NCBI GenBank assembly: GCA_031275405.1
Contig: JAISOV010000034.1
Location: 27,877-91,876, forward strand
DNA length: 64,000 nt
Reading direction: 5' to 3'
Source of the DNA: Clostridium sp.
GTDB lineage: Bacteria; Bacillota; Clostridia; Lachnospirales; Lachnospiraceae
Shown here: positions 1-8,609 of the stretch, piece by piece
Numbering within the stretch: position 1 is the first letter of the stretch
Layout: the number at the start of each line of letters is the position of its first letter
Notes under the pieces: model-generated
What the model saw: the letters and a program-made list of their open reading frames with translations, nothing else
The model's database searches: none
What the model was told of the DNA's origin: nothing
Position numbers and translations under genes: made by a program

Positions 1-1
1 G

Positions 2-202
2 CCCTACACGGTAGTCGTCACAGCGGACACGCTCAACTACCGCTCCGGCGCGGGAACGAACTATCCCGTCAAGGGAACGGTCAAAAAAGGTGAGGTTTAC
101 ACCATCGTTGCGGAGGCGAGCGGCGCGGGAAGCGCAAAGGGCTGGGGCAAGCTGAAATCCGGCGCGGGCTGGATCAGCCTCGACTACTGCCAAAAGAGAT
201 AG
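2..202 (+). CDS. C-terminal SH3-domain fragment of a phage endolysin/amidase (5' end outside window)
   Basis: Open frame from window edge: PYTVVVTADTLNYRSGAGTNYPVKGTVKKGEVYTIVAEASG...WGKLKSGAGWISLDYCQKR*, typical bacterial SH3 pattern, followed by holin-like ORFs. Confidence 0.75.
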   Translation, partial: PYTVVVTADTLNYRSGAGTNYPVKGTVKKGEVYTIVAEASGAGSAKGWGKLKSGAGWISLDYCQKR

Positions 203-215
203 GAGGGACGGCGCG

Positions 216-461
216 ATGAGCAGCAAGAAGCAGGGACGGTTCGCCAATACCGTCCTTTTGATTATCGCCGTAACGACGCTTCTGTTCGTAATCGCGCAGA
301 TGGTATCGTTTTGGCATACGCAGATAGAGCAGACGACACTCATTACGTGCTACTTCGCGAGCATTGTGACGGAGTGCGCCGGACTGCTCATCAAACGGAT
401 ATTAGAGAAGAAACCGATTAAAAAAGCCGCTGAGGAAGCGGACAAGGAGGAACAAGGATGA
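216..461 (+). CDS. small membrane protein of phage lysis module (holin-like)
   Basis: 81 aa, two hydrophobic segments, between endolysin tail and LLH-type holin. Confidence 0.5.
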   Translation: MSSKKQGRFANTVLLIIAVTTLLFVIAQMVSFWHTQIEQTTLITCYFASIVTECAGLLIKRILEKKPIKKAAEEADKEEQG

Positions 462-799
462 TAGACTTAACCCCGATCGCCAAAGCTCTGCTGGGGCTTG
501 TGGCCGCGCTGATAACGGTATTCATTATCCCGTGGCTAAAGCGCAAGGCGAGCGCGGAGCAGCTCGCGCAGATAAAGACGTGGGTAGAAATCGCCGTGAC
601 CGCCGCCGAGCAGCTGTACAAAGGCTCTGGGTGCGGCTCGAAAAAGAAGCGGTACGTCCTCGATTTTTTACAGAGCAAAGGCTTCACGATTGACACGGAC
701 AGCCTCGACAAGCTGATTGAGGCGGCGGTGTTCAACCTGCCGCAGTACCTGACCGCCGCGGGCATAGCCGACGAAACGGAACAGCCCGCCGAACCTTAA
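458..799 (+). CDS. phage holin, LLH-like family
   Basis: N-terminal TM then VEIAVTAAEQLYKGSGCGSKKKRYVLDFLQSKGF..., characteristic LLH-holin pattern. Confidence 0.75.
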   Translation: MIDLTPIAKALLGLVAALITVFIIPWLKRKASAEQLAQIKTWVEIAVTAAEQLYKGSGCGSKKKRYVLDFLQSKGFTIDTDSLDKLIEAAVFNLPQYLTAAGIADETEQPAEP

Positions 800-807
800 A
801 CCCACAC

Positions 808-838
808 CCCCCGACCCACGCGGTCGGGGGCTTTTTTT
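808..838 (+). terminator. rho-independent terminator after holin
   Basis: CCCCCGACC-cacgc-GGTCGGGGG followed by CTTTTTTT. Confidence 0.85.
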
Positions 839-922
839 ATTTGTCTATTGTGCTTGGACTTGCCGCCAAGCCGCCGCCGAATCTTTGTCGAAAATTTTCT
901 TAAAAAACTTCTCAAAAGGGTA

Positions 923-951
923 TTGACTTTTTAATCGCACCTTGCTATAAT
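923..951 (+). promoter_or_regulatory. sigma-A type promoter upstream of amidoligase
   Basis: TTGACT - 17 nt - TATAAT. Confidence 0.75.
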
Positions 952-1001
952 AGGGATACCGAAAGCAAACCAGTACAAAACAACCACGGAGGGCGAATAA
1001 A

Positions 1002-1961
1002 ATGTTGAAACAGCAAAACTACGGCGTCGAGATTGAGATGCCGGGAATCACACGCGAGGCGGCGGCAAAGGCTCTGGCGGCGCACTTCGGAACGGAGGCG
1101 CGTTACGCGGGCGGTTTCTACGGAGCGTGGGAAGTAACCGACCCGGAGGGCAAGACGTGGAAGCTGATGAGCGACGCGAGCATATACGCCGAGCGCAAAA
1201 TCGGCAAGAAGCAGTACACTCCGGCGCACGACAAAAGCTACAGCGTCGAGCTTGTAAGCCCGATACTCACCTACCCGGAACTTCCGAAACTGCAAGAAGT
1301 AGTGCGGCAGGTGCGCCACGCCGGGGCAAAGGTAAACACAAGCTGCGGGATTCACGTACACGTTGACGCGGCGAACCACAACGCAAAGACCCTGCGTAAC
1401 CTGCTCGGGATTATGTACGGCAAAGAGGACTTGCTTTTCAAAGCCCTGCAAGTAGACGGACGCCGAGTGAACTACTGCAAAAAGACCCGCGAGGACATAC
1501 TGACGGCGGCGCGGAAAGACAAGAACCTCGACATGAATCGCCTCGGCGCGATATGGTACGGCACGAAAAACTGGCAGCCTTGCTCCAGCACCCACTACGA
1601 TAACAGCCGCTACCACGCCCTGAACCTCCACGCGACGTTCAGCAAAAAGACGGTTGAATTCCGGCTTTTCAACAGCACACTTCACGCCGGGGAAGTCAAA
1701 GCCTACGTACACCTCGCGCTGGCGGTAAGCGCACAGGCGATACGCCAGAAGTCAACGCAGCTGACCAAGACGGCGAGCGACAACGAGAAATTCACCTTCC
1801 GCACTTGGCTCCTGCGGCTCGGCATGATAGGAGAGGAATTCGCCAACACACGCGACCACCTGATGAAACACCTCGACGGAGACGCGGCATGGCGGTACAC
1901 CCCGGAACACTACCCGACACACCCCGCGAACGTCGCGGCGGAAACGGCAGCCCTCGTTTGA
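1002..1961 (+). CDS. amidoligase family protein (phage accessory)
   Basis: YGVEIEMPGI..., D(A)SI, SVELVSPIL, CGIHVHVDA motifs of the amidoligase (COOH-NH2 ligase) family. Confidence 0.8.
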   Translation: MLKQQNYGVEIEMPGITREAAAKALAAHFGTEARYAGGFYGAWEVTDPEGKTWKLMSDASIYAERKIGKKQYTPAHDKSYSVELVSPILTYPELPKLQEVVRQVRHAGAKVNTSCGIHVHVDAANHNAKTLRNLLGIMYGKEDLLFKALQVDGRRVNYCKKTREDILTAARKDKNLDMNRLGAIWYGTKNWQPCSSTHYDNSRYHALNLHATFSKKTVEFRLFNSTLHAGEVKAYVHLALAVSAQAIRQKSTQLTKTASDNEKFTFRTWLLRLGMIGEEFANTRDHLMKHLDGDAAWRYTPEHYPTHPANVAAETAALV

Positions 1962-2004
1962 GGGCTGCCAACCCCAAAACAAAAACCATAAGGAGGCAAA
2001 GAAA

Positions 2005-2259
2005 ATGAGAGTAACCATCGACGGCAGGACATACCGCGGCGCGACAGCAACCGCGCTGATTGAGGAAATCAAGGAAATGAACTGGGGCGCGACAAAGGTG
2101 ACCGACGCGGAGGGCTACATCGCCATCCAAGAGGACACCTACAAGAAATTTACGGGCAAGAAGCTGAAACTGCCCAAAGGCGACACGGAAGCGCGGGCAA
2201 TCGCCATGTTCGAGGCAATCGCGGCGATAGGCGCGTGGCAATTTAACAGGGAGGACTAA
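2005..2259 (+). CDS. small hypothetical protein in amidoligase cassette
   Basis: 84 aa ORF with RBS (aggaggcaaag), between amidoligase and cyclotransferase genes. Confidence 0.6.
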   Translation: MRVTIDGRTYRGATATALIEEIKEMNWGATKVTDAEGYIAIQEDTYKKFTGKKLKLPKGDTEARAIAMFEAIAAIGAWQFNRED

Positions 2260-2262
2260 GAC

Positions 2263-2772
2263 ATGAAAACAACACCGAAAGCGAACACGAAGCGGTTGTA
2301 TTTTGCTTACGGAAGCAACTGCAACCTGTACCAGATGGCGCGGCGCTGCCCGAGCGCGGCGGTCGTCGGCGCGGTCACGCTGCCGAACTACGCGCTCGGA
2401 TTCAACGGCAAGCAAAGCGGCTGGGGCGTGGCAAACATCCGGCGCAAAAGCGGCGCGACGGTTCACGGACTGCTCTGGGAGATAACGCCGGAGTGCGAGC
2501 GGAGCCTTGACCGCTACGAGGGCTACCCGCACCTGTACGAGAAGCGGAACGTGACGGTCTACGGCGCGGACGGAACGGCATACAAGGCGATGGTCTACGT
2601 GATGACCGCCTACTACCGCGAACCCGCGCTCCCGTCAAAGGGCTACTACGACGGAATCGCGGCGGGTTTCTGGCAGAACGAAATCCCAACGGACACGCTG
2701 ACCGCCGCGCTGGATGAAACCTACGAAAAGGCGGGGCGTTATCAACTGAAAATGGAGGGAATAAGGGCATGA
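2263..2772 (+). CDS. gamma-glutamylcyclotransferase / AIG2-like protein
   Basis: LYFAYGSNCNLYQMARRCPSA, AYGSN motif near N-terminus and EGYPHLYEKRNVTV. Confidence 0.85.
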   Translation: MKTTPKANTKRLYFAYGSNCNLYQMARRCPSAAVVGAVTLPNYALGFNGKQSGWGVANIRRKSGATVHGLLWEITPECERSLDRYEGYPHLYEKRNVTVYGADGTAYKAMVYVMTAYYREPALPSKGYYDGIAAGFWQNEIPTDTLTAALDETYEKAGRYQLKMEGIRA

Positions 2773-3524
2773 ACTACGGGAAAATAACGGAGTTACAGGC
2801 AAGGCTGAACGCCATGCGCCCGCTGGACGAAACGGAAAAAGCGAGGCTTCAGCAGGAATTCATCGTCGAGGCGACATACAACTCCAACGCAATCGAGGGG
2901 AACACGCTGACCCTGCGCGAGACCGCGCTGATACTGCAAGCGGGCGTGACCATCGCGGAGAAACCGATTAAAGACCACCTCGAGGCGATAGGCTACCGTG
3001 ACGCGTTCGAGTTTATCTTGCGGCAGACCGACCCGGACGAACCGCTGACCGAATGGACAATCAAGCAGATACACAGCCTCGTCCTGATGAACGATTCCGC
3101 GCACAAGGGTGTGTACCGCGGCGTTCCCGTGACCATTATGGGCGCAATGCACACGCCGCCCCAGCCGTATCTGGTACAGCCGCAGATGGAGACGCTGCTC
3201 GCGGACTACGGGGCGTTGAAGCGCGAAAAACACATCATAGACGCGGCGGCGGAGTTTCACCTGCGCTTTGAGGGCGTACACCCGTTCATCGACGGAAACG
3301 GGCGCACCGGGCGGCTGATACTGAACCTCGAACTGATAAAGGCGGGGCTTTTGCCCGTAAACATCAAGTTTGCCGACAGGCGCAAATACTACGATTGCTT
3401 TGACGCGTACCACGGAGGCGGCGACCCGGACGCGCTGGCGCGGCTTATCGCGGGCTACGAGACGGAGGAACTGGAAAGGTATATTAAGATTTTGGAGGGC
3501 AGGGACAATGGAAAACAAGAGTAG
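2769..3524 (+). CDS. Fic family protein (putative AMPylase)
   Basis: HPFIDGNGRTGRLILN (canonical HPFx(D/E)GNGRxxR) plus N-terminal inhibitory-type motif SNAIEGN. Confidence 0.9.
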   Translation: MNYGKITELQARLNAMRPLDETEKARLQQEFIVEATYNSNAIEGNTLTLRETALILQAGVTIAEKPIKDHLEAIGYRDAFEFILRQTDPDEPLTEWTIKQIHSLVLMNDSAHKGVYRGVPVTIMGAMHTPPQPYLVQPQMETLLADYGALKREKHIIDAAAEFHLRFEGVHPFIDGNGRTGRLILNLELIKAGLLPVNIKFADRRKYYDCFDAYHGGGDPDALARLIAGYETEELERYIKILEGRDNGKQE

Positions 3525-3708
3525 AATGGGCAGACCGAAAAAGAGCGCGGAGCGGCGCACGGGCGTGAACTGCTACATCGCGGGCGGTTTGCTGGACGAA
3601 ATCGACGGGTATATCGAGGAAAACAAAGGCAGGGGATACAGCCGTTCGGATTTTATGAATGAGGCGGCGGCGTTTTACCTGAAACACCTCACGGAGACGG
3701 AGGGATGA
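3508..3708 (+). CDS. small ribbon-helix-helix (CopG-like) protein
   Basis: MENKSRMGRPKKSAERRTGVNCYIAGGLLDEIDGYIEENKGRGYSRSDFMNEAAAFYL; overlaps the end of fic. Confidence 0.6.
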   Translation: MENKSRMGRPKKSAERRTGVNCYIAGGLLDEIDGYIEENKGRGYSRSDFMNEAAAFYLKHLTETEG

Positions 3709-3715
3709 AAGGACG

Positions 3716-4675
3716 ATGAGGAAAAGTCTGGATAAGATACGGGGCGCGCTCCTCGGCGTAGCGGTCGGGGACGCGCTCGGGGCGCCGCTGGAATTCATGA
3801 GCGCGGAGGAAATCCGCCAAAAACACGGAACCGTGCGGGAGATGATAGGCGGCGGTTGGCTGAACGTCGCGCCGGGGGAAATCACCGACGATACGCAAAT
3901 GACGCTCGCCGTCGCGGAGGGGATAGCCGAAAGCCCGAGCGACCCGATACCCGCGATAGGGCGGCGGTTCATCGAGTGGTACGACAGTCAGCCAAAGGAT
4001 ATCGGGAACTGCTGCCGCGCCGCGATAGCCCACGCGAAGCAAATAAAAGCGCACAATGTAGAGGGCTGGTTTACCGCCGCGAGCCTCACTCATGAGGAAA
4101 CGCACGGTCAGACGGCGGGAAACGGCGCACTCATGCGGACGATATATCCCGCGCTTTTCTACCAACGCGTGAACACCCGCGTAAACGAACCGTCCATCGG
4201 GCGCGTGGCGCGTTACACGGCAGGGGCAATCGGCGCCATGACGCATTTACACGCCGACAGCACACTCGCGATTTTAGCCTACACCGAGGCGGTCGCGGAG
4301 ATAATCGGCGTGGACGAGGACATATACAGATTGCCCGGCGTTGGTACGGGCTACGGCAAAGAGCGGATAGAGTGGCGCATGAAGCGTGTTCGGGAATTGA
4401 CCGACGAGAGCAACCTGCGCCCGGACGGGTACGTGCTGAACAGTCTCGTCTGCGCGATAAACGCCATACGCGACACAAGCAGCTTCGAGGACGCGCTGGT
4501 CTGCGCCGTCAACCTCGGCGGCGACGCGGACACCATAGGCGCGATTACAGGCGGGCTGGCGGGGGCTTTGTACGGCGCGAGGGAAATCCCCCGGCGCTGG
4601 ACGGACGCGCTCGACGAGGGCATAAAGCGGCGCATAGAACGGCTGGCAAAGACGGCGCACCGGGTAAAGGCTTGA
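3716..4675 (+). CDS. ADP-ribosylglycohydrolase family protein
   Basis: RGALLGVAVGDALGAPLEF, GEITDDTQMTLAVAEG, NLGGDADTIGAITGGLAGALYG. Confidence 0.92.
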   Translation: MRKSLDKIRGALLGVAVGDALGAPLEFMSAEEIRQKHGTVREMIGGGWLNVAPGEITDDTQMTLAVAEGIAESPSDPIPAIGRRFIEWYDSQPKDIGNCCRAAIAHAKQIKAHNVEGWFTAASLTHEETHGQTAGNGALMRTIYPALFYQRVNTRVNEPSIGRVARYTAGAIGAMTHLHADSTLAILAYTEAVAEIIGVDEDIYRLPGVGTGYGKERIEWRMKRVRELTDESNLRPDGYVLNSLVCAINAIRDTSSFEDALVCAVNLGGDADTIGAITGGLAGALYGAREIPRRWTDALDEGIKRRIERLAKTAHRVKA

Positions 4676-4710
4676 CCGCGAAAAAATCTGAAAAAGTTTC
4701 AGAAAAGGGC

Positions 4711-4739
4711 TTGACTTTAAGAACAGGTGCGATTATAAT
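4711..4739 (+). promoter_or_regulatory. sigma-A type promoter preceding a broken gene start
   Basis: TTGACT - 17 nt - TATAAT; flanking sequence resembles that at 923-951. Confidence 0.7.
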
Positions 4740-4800
4740 ATACTCATACGGTTAAGGGAACGGCAGAGGGGAGTTATCGAGGTGCCAAATTTGCCGAAAC

Positions 4801-5184
4801 TTATAACCGATTTAGACAACAGCAAATTATTGCCATGGCGATGGTGGCGGGATTATGGATCATCATGTTGGCAACCGGGGACATATACACCTCATCGCCG
4901 GACATGGCAACCACGGAAGCGGCGGAGGCGGCAATACCGTCAATTTTCACGGTGACCTTCCCGGCATATTCCTTGAGCATATTGTAGATCTGCGCGGCGG
5001 CAAACACATCCCCGCCGGGCGAATTGATCCAGACCGTGATATCACCGCTGCCGGATTCCAGTTCATCCCGGAACAGCTTCGGCGTGATTTCATCGCCCCA
5101 CCATGTTTCATCTGAGATTGCACCGTCGAGGAACAGGGTGCGCCCCTCGCTGTCCGTTTGGGAAAAGTTCCAGAATTTCCTCAT
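4801..5184 (-). pseudogene. ClpP-like phage prohead protease, C-terminally truncated
   Basis: INSPGGDVFAAAQIYNML, GIAASAASVVAMSGDEVYM, MIHNPATIAMA then abrupt non-homologous tail IICCCLNRL*. Confidence 0.8.
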
Positions 5185-6422
5185 TTCTGATCACCTCCAT
5201 TTTTACCGTATGCCGCACCGACATCGGCAAGTTTTACCATGTTACCGTTAACCATGTAGTTGTTACCGCCCTCCTCATCGGGGATTTCATTGAAGTTCTC
5301 AAGCCGCCGCACATCGTTGGGACTCATAAAACCGTTCTGGATACCGATGGCGTAGCCCTTCATGCGGGTTTCGTAATCGCCCCGGAGCAGACCGTCCAGA
5401 TTGAATTTGAGGAACACCGCATCTTTCTCGGAGGGAAGGATAAGGGCTTGGTGCATTGACTGTTCCCAGCGCACCACCCAAGGATCAAGGGTGTATTTTA
5501 CAAATTCCAAGGATTGCTGCTCTATGTTGGAAAAACTGCTTTTTTCCAGATCGCCGATCATGTGGGGAGGGATGCGGAAAATCCGGGCGATTTCATTCAG
5601 CTGAAACTTGCGTGTTTCCAAAAACTGCGCCTGTTCGGGCGGGATGCTCACCTGATGGAATTTCAGTCCGTCCTCCAACACAGCCACCTTGCCGGAGTTC
5701 TTCGCCCCTTTATACAGCGCTTCCCAAGAGTCCCGGATGCCGCCCGGATTTTTAATCGTACCGGGATGTTCCAAAATACCTCCGGGGTTCGCCCCGTTGG
5801 CAAAAAAGCTGGCTCCGTAATCCTCTGTGGCAATTGCCATGCCCACCGCGTTCCGGGCGAGGGCGATGGGTGAATAACCCACCAGCCCGTCATAACTCAG
5901 TCCCGGAATGTGCAAAACATCTTCTTTGCCAAGCACTACTCCGCCGCTTTTCTCATGCGGGCGGCTCTCGTCCTTGTCGCGCCAGTAGGTATAATAAATC
6001 TGTCCGTTTTCGTTCCGGCTGACATCCATTTTGCTCGGAAGAAGCGGATACAGCGCCCGAACCCGACCGCTGCCGTCCCGGATAATCTGCGCGTAGGCAT
6101 TGCCCCACAAGAGCAGATGGCTCATGAGCGTTTCCCGGAACACGAAGCTGGTCATTTCTGTGTTCGGCGCATTGTGAAGAATGTTATACAGATGATGCTC
6201 CGGGGTGATCCGTGAGCCGTTTTCCTCATGGCGGTATACATGGAGCGGCAGACAGGCGATTGCCTCCGAAATTACCCGTACACAGGAATAAACCGCCGCC
6301 GTTTGCATGGCAGTGGTTTCATTTACATATGCGCCGGAGGTTGAACCGCCCCAGAATATACTCCGGCTTGTTGAGAGCCTGTTTTTAGGATTTTCTTTTT
6401 TGAACCGTGAAAATATACCCAT
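5181..6422 (-). CDS. phage portal protein (HK97 type)
   Basis: AVYSCVRVISEAIACLPLHVY, FRETLMSHLLLWGNAYAQIIR, ARIFRIPPHMIGDLEKSSFSNIEQQSLEFVKYTLDPW; start at MGIFSRFKKEN. Confidence 0.93.
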   Translation of the reverse strand: MGIFSRFKKENPKNRLSTSRSIFWGGSTSGAYVNETTAMQTAAVYSCVRVISEAIACLPLHVYRHEENGSRITPEHHLYNILHNAPNTEMTSFVFRETLMSHLLLWGNAYAQIIRDGSGRVRALYPLLPSKMDVSRNENGQIYYTYWRDKDESRPHEKSGGVVLGKEDVLHIPGLSYDGLVGYSPIALARNAVGMAIATEDYGASFFANGANPGGILEHPGTIKNPGGIRDSWEALYKGAKNSGKVAVLEDGLKFHQVSIPPEQAQFLETRKFQLNEIARIFRIPPHMIGDLEKSSFSNIEQQSLEFVKYTLDPWVVRWEQSMHQALILPSEKDAVFLKFNLDGLLRGDYETRMKGYAIGIQNGFMSPNDVRRLENFNEIPDEEGGNNYMVNGNMVKLADVGAAYGKNGGDQK

Positions 6423-6433
6423 GCCAAGCCCCC

Positions 6434-8074
6434 TCACTTGCTGTAATAGTACCCGTCCGGGTGATTTGGATCGATGATCAGCATTCCGCGCTCGTCATAC
6501 GCGCCTTGATTTTCACCGCGAATGGCTCTGTCGAGCGCCATAATCAGCGCGACCGCGCCGTCGATACGCTCCGTTGCCTTTTGTTTATTTGGTTTGATGT
6601 TACCCGCCGCATCGGTGCTGACATATAAATTATCCGCCATCCAGCGCAAAGGCGGGTTTCCTGCGTGGGCGATTTTTTTCTCCAATACCAGCCGCATGAG
6701 TTCTTTGGTCGCGGGACTCATATCCTTAAAGCCCTGACCGAAAGGAATGACTGTGAATCCCGCACCTTCAAGGTTTTGAGTCATTTCCCAAGCGCCCCAG
6801 CGGTCAAAGGCAATCTCCTTGATGTTGTACTTCTTGCCAAGTTCCTCGATATGTTTTTCCACGAAAGAATAGTGGATGACATCGCCCTCGGTGGTATTGA
6901 GGAAGCCTTGTGCTTTCCACATATCATAGGGTACATGGTCGCGGCGCACCCTTGTTTCAAGGCACTCGTCGGGTATCCAGAAAAATGGAAGGACAATGTA
7001 TTTATCCTCTTCATCCTCCGGCGGGAACACCAACACAAACGCTGTGATATCCGTAGTGCTGGACAAATCCAAGCCGCCGTAACACACCCGGTTTTCAAGG
7101 ATTTTTGTGTCGAATTGAAAGGCACAGCCGTCCCATTTCTCCATGTTCATCCAGCGTACCGACTGCTTCACCCACTGATTAAGGCGCAGCTGACGAAAGA
7201 TGTTCTCGTTGACGGGATTCAGTTTGGCATCCTCGTATGCGTTCCGCATGGTTTCCATTGTGACGGTAATGCCGAGGGAGGGATTGACTCTGCGCCACAC
7301 TTCCTCGGAAGTCCAGTCATCGTCATCAGTAGCGGAATATATAACAGGATAAAAGGTCGGGTCGATTTTCCTGCCTTGAAGAACATCCTCGGCTTTTTGG
7401 TGCATCTCCCAGCAGATGGAATTTCTGTCCACACCTGCTGTCGTGATAATGAAGTGCAGGGGCTGTTCTCTGGCATCGCCCGAACCCTTGGTCATAACGT
7501 CGAAAAGCCGTCTGTCCGGCAGGGCGTGTAATTCATCGAAAATCACGCCGTGGGCGTTCAAGCCGTGCTTGGTATACGCGTCCGCAGAGAGTACCTGATA
7601 AAAGCTGTCAAGGGGCGTGAAGGTCATGCGCTTCTGAGCGATATTGAGATTCATGAATTTTTTGAACGCAGGGAACTGATCTATCATATGCACAGCCACA
7701 TCAAAGACGATACTCGCCTGACTGCGGTCTGACGCGCAGCCGTAGATTTCCCCGCCGCGCTCCGAATCCGTACAGGTCAGCAGAAGCGCCACCGCCGCCG
7801 CAAGCTCCGACTTGCCCTGTTTTTTCGGGATTTCCACATAGGCGGTGCGGAATTGGCGGCATTCGTCATAGCGGCGCACGATGCCGAACAGGTCGCGGAT
7901 AATCTGCTCCTGCCAATCAATCAACTCAAACGGCTCCCCGTACCAGCGCCCCTTGGTGTGGCGCAGATTGTTGACAAAGAATACCGCTGAGTCGGCGAAC
8001 CGCGATTTATATATTGAACCTTCCGCTTTGAAACGGGAGGGTTTGAAATTTTTCAGACTGCGAAATTCTTCCAC
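6434..8074 (-). CDS. phage terminase large subunit
   Basis: AYVEIPKKQGKSELAAAVALLL (Walker A-like), GVIFDELHALPDRRLFDV (Walker B), YGGLDLSSTTDITAFVLVF nuclease motif; likely GTG start at 8074. Confidence 0.93.
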   Translation of the reverse strand: MEEFRSLKNFKPSRFKAEGSIYKSRFADSAVFFVNNLRHTKGRWYGEPFELIDWQEQIIRDLFGIVRRYDECRQFRTAYVEIPKKQGKSELAAAVALLLTCTDSERGGEIYGCASDRSQASIVFDVAVHMIDQFPAFKKFMNLNIAQKRMTFTPLDSFYQVLSADAYTKHGLNAHGVIFDELHALPDRRLFDVMTKGSGDAREQPLHFIITTAGVDRNSICWEMHQKAEDVLQGRKIDPTFYPVIYSATDDDDWTSEEVWRRVNPSLGITVTMETMRNAYEDAKLNPVNENIFRQLRLNQWVKQSVRWMNMEKWDGCAFQFDTKILENRVCYGGLDLSSTTDITAFVLVFPPEDEEDKYIVLPFFWIPDECLETRVRRDHVPYDMWKAQGFLNTTEGDVIHYSFVEKHIEELGKKYNIKEIAFDRWGAWEMTQNLEGAGFTVIPFGQGFKDMSPATKELMRLVLEKKIAHAGNPPLRWMADNLYVSTDAAGNIKPNKQKATERIDGAVALIMALDRAIRGENQGAYDERGMLIIDPNHPDGYYYSK

Positions 8075-8195
8075 ATGGTCACCTCCGACAAAAAGCCGGG
8101 TGTCCTTGCGGATACCCGGCAGACTCACTCATAAATATATGACTGAAAATAGGATTATAGAAATTGTCCACTGTGTTTTACTGCTGATTTCGAGG

Positions 8196-8609
8196 CTATT
8201 CGCCGCGCAGGATAAAATGAACATAGGTAGCGCGGTCATCCTCGATGAAATTTACCAAAGTGAAGAAGCGTTTTTCATAAGCAAACCGCTGAACGGTCGT
8301 AATGTCGAACATATTCGTTTTCCCCTCGGCGCGTATCTCCAAAATCTGCGATTTGATTTCCTCCGTGAACACGCCGACGATTTTGAATTGGTCGACACCC
8401 GGAATCAAATTCAAACTTGAACCCGCATCCCACCGGCACAGGATATGCCCGGCATCGTCCACGCCGCGCACGGTCGCGCGTTCTCCGGCGTTCAGCTTGG
8501 CATAGGGGTCTTGCATCGGCGCGGTCAACTCAACGCGCGTACCGGGCGCGTATTGCGCCCGTAGGCGCAATACTTCAGCCCCAGAGGGGAAGCTATTCAT
8601 GGTCGACAA
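8196..8609 (-). CDS. DUF4314-like phage protein
   Basis: PGTRVELTAPMQDPYAKLNAGERATVRGVDDAGHILCRWDAGSSLNLIPGVDQFKIV. Confidence 0.7.
   Translation of the reverse strand: MSTMNSFPSGAEVLRLRAQYAPGTRVELTAPMQDPYAKLNAGERATVRGVDDAGHILCRWDAGSSLNLIPGVDQFKIVGVFTEEIKSQILEIRAEGKTNMFDITTVQRFAYEKRFFTLVNFIEDDRATYVHFILRGE

Noticed and set aside
1792-2532. 246-aa minus-strand ORF overlapping amidoligase and cyclotransferase genes
   Set aside because: Shadow ORF; Arg/Ala-rich with no domain signature, opposite well-supported coding genes.
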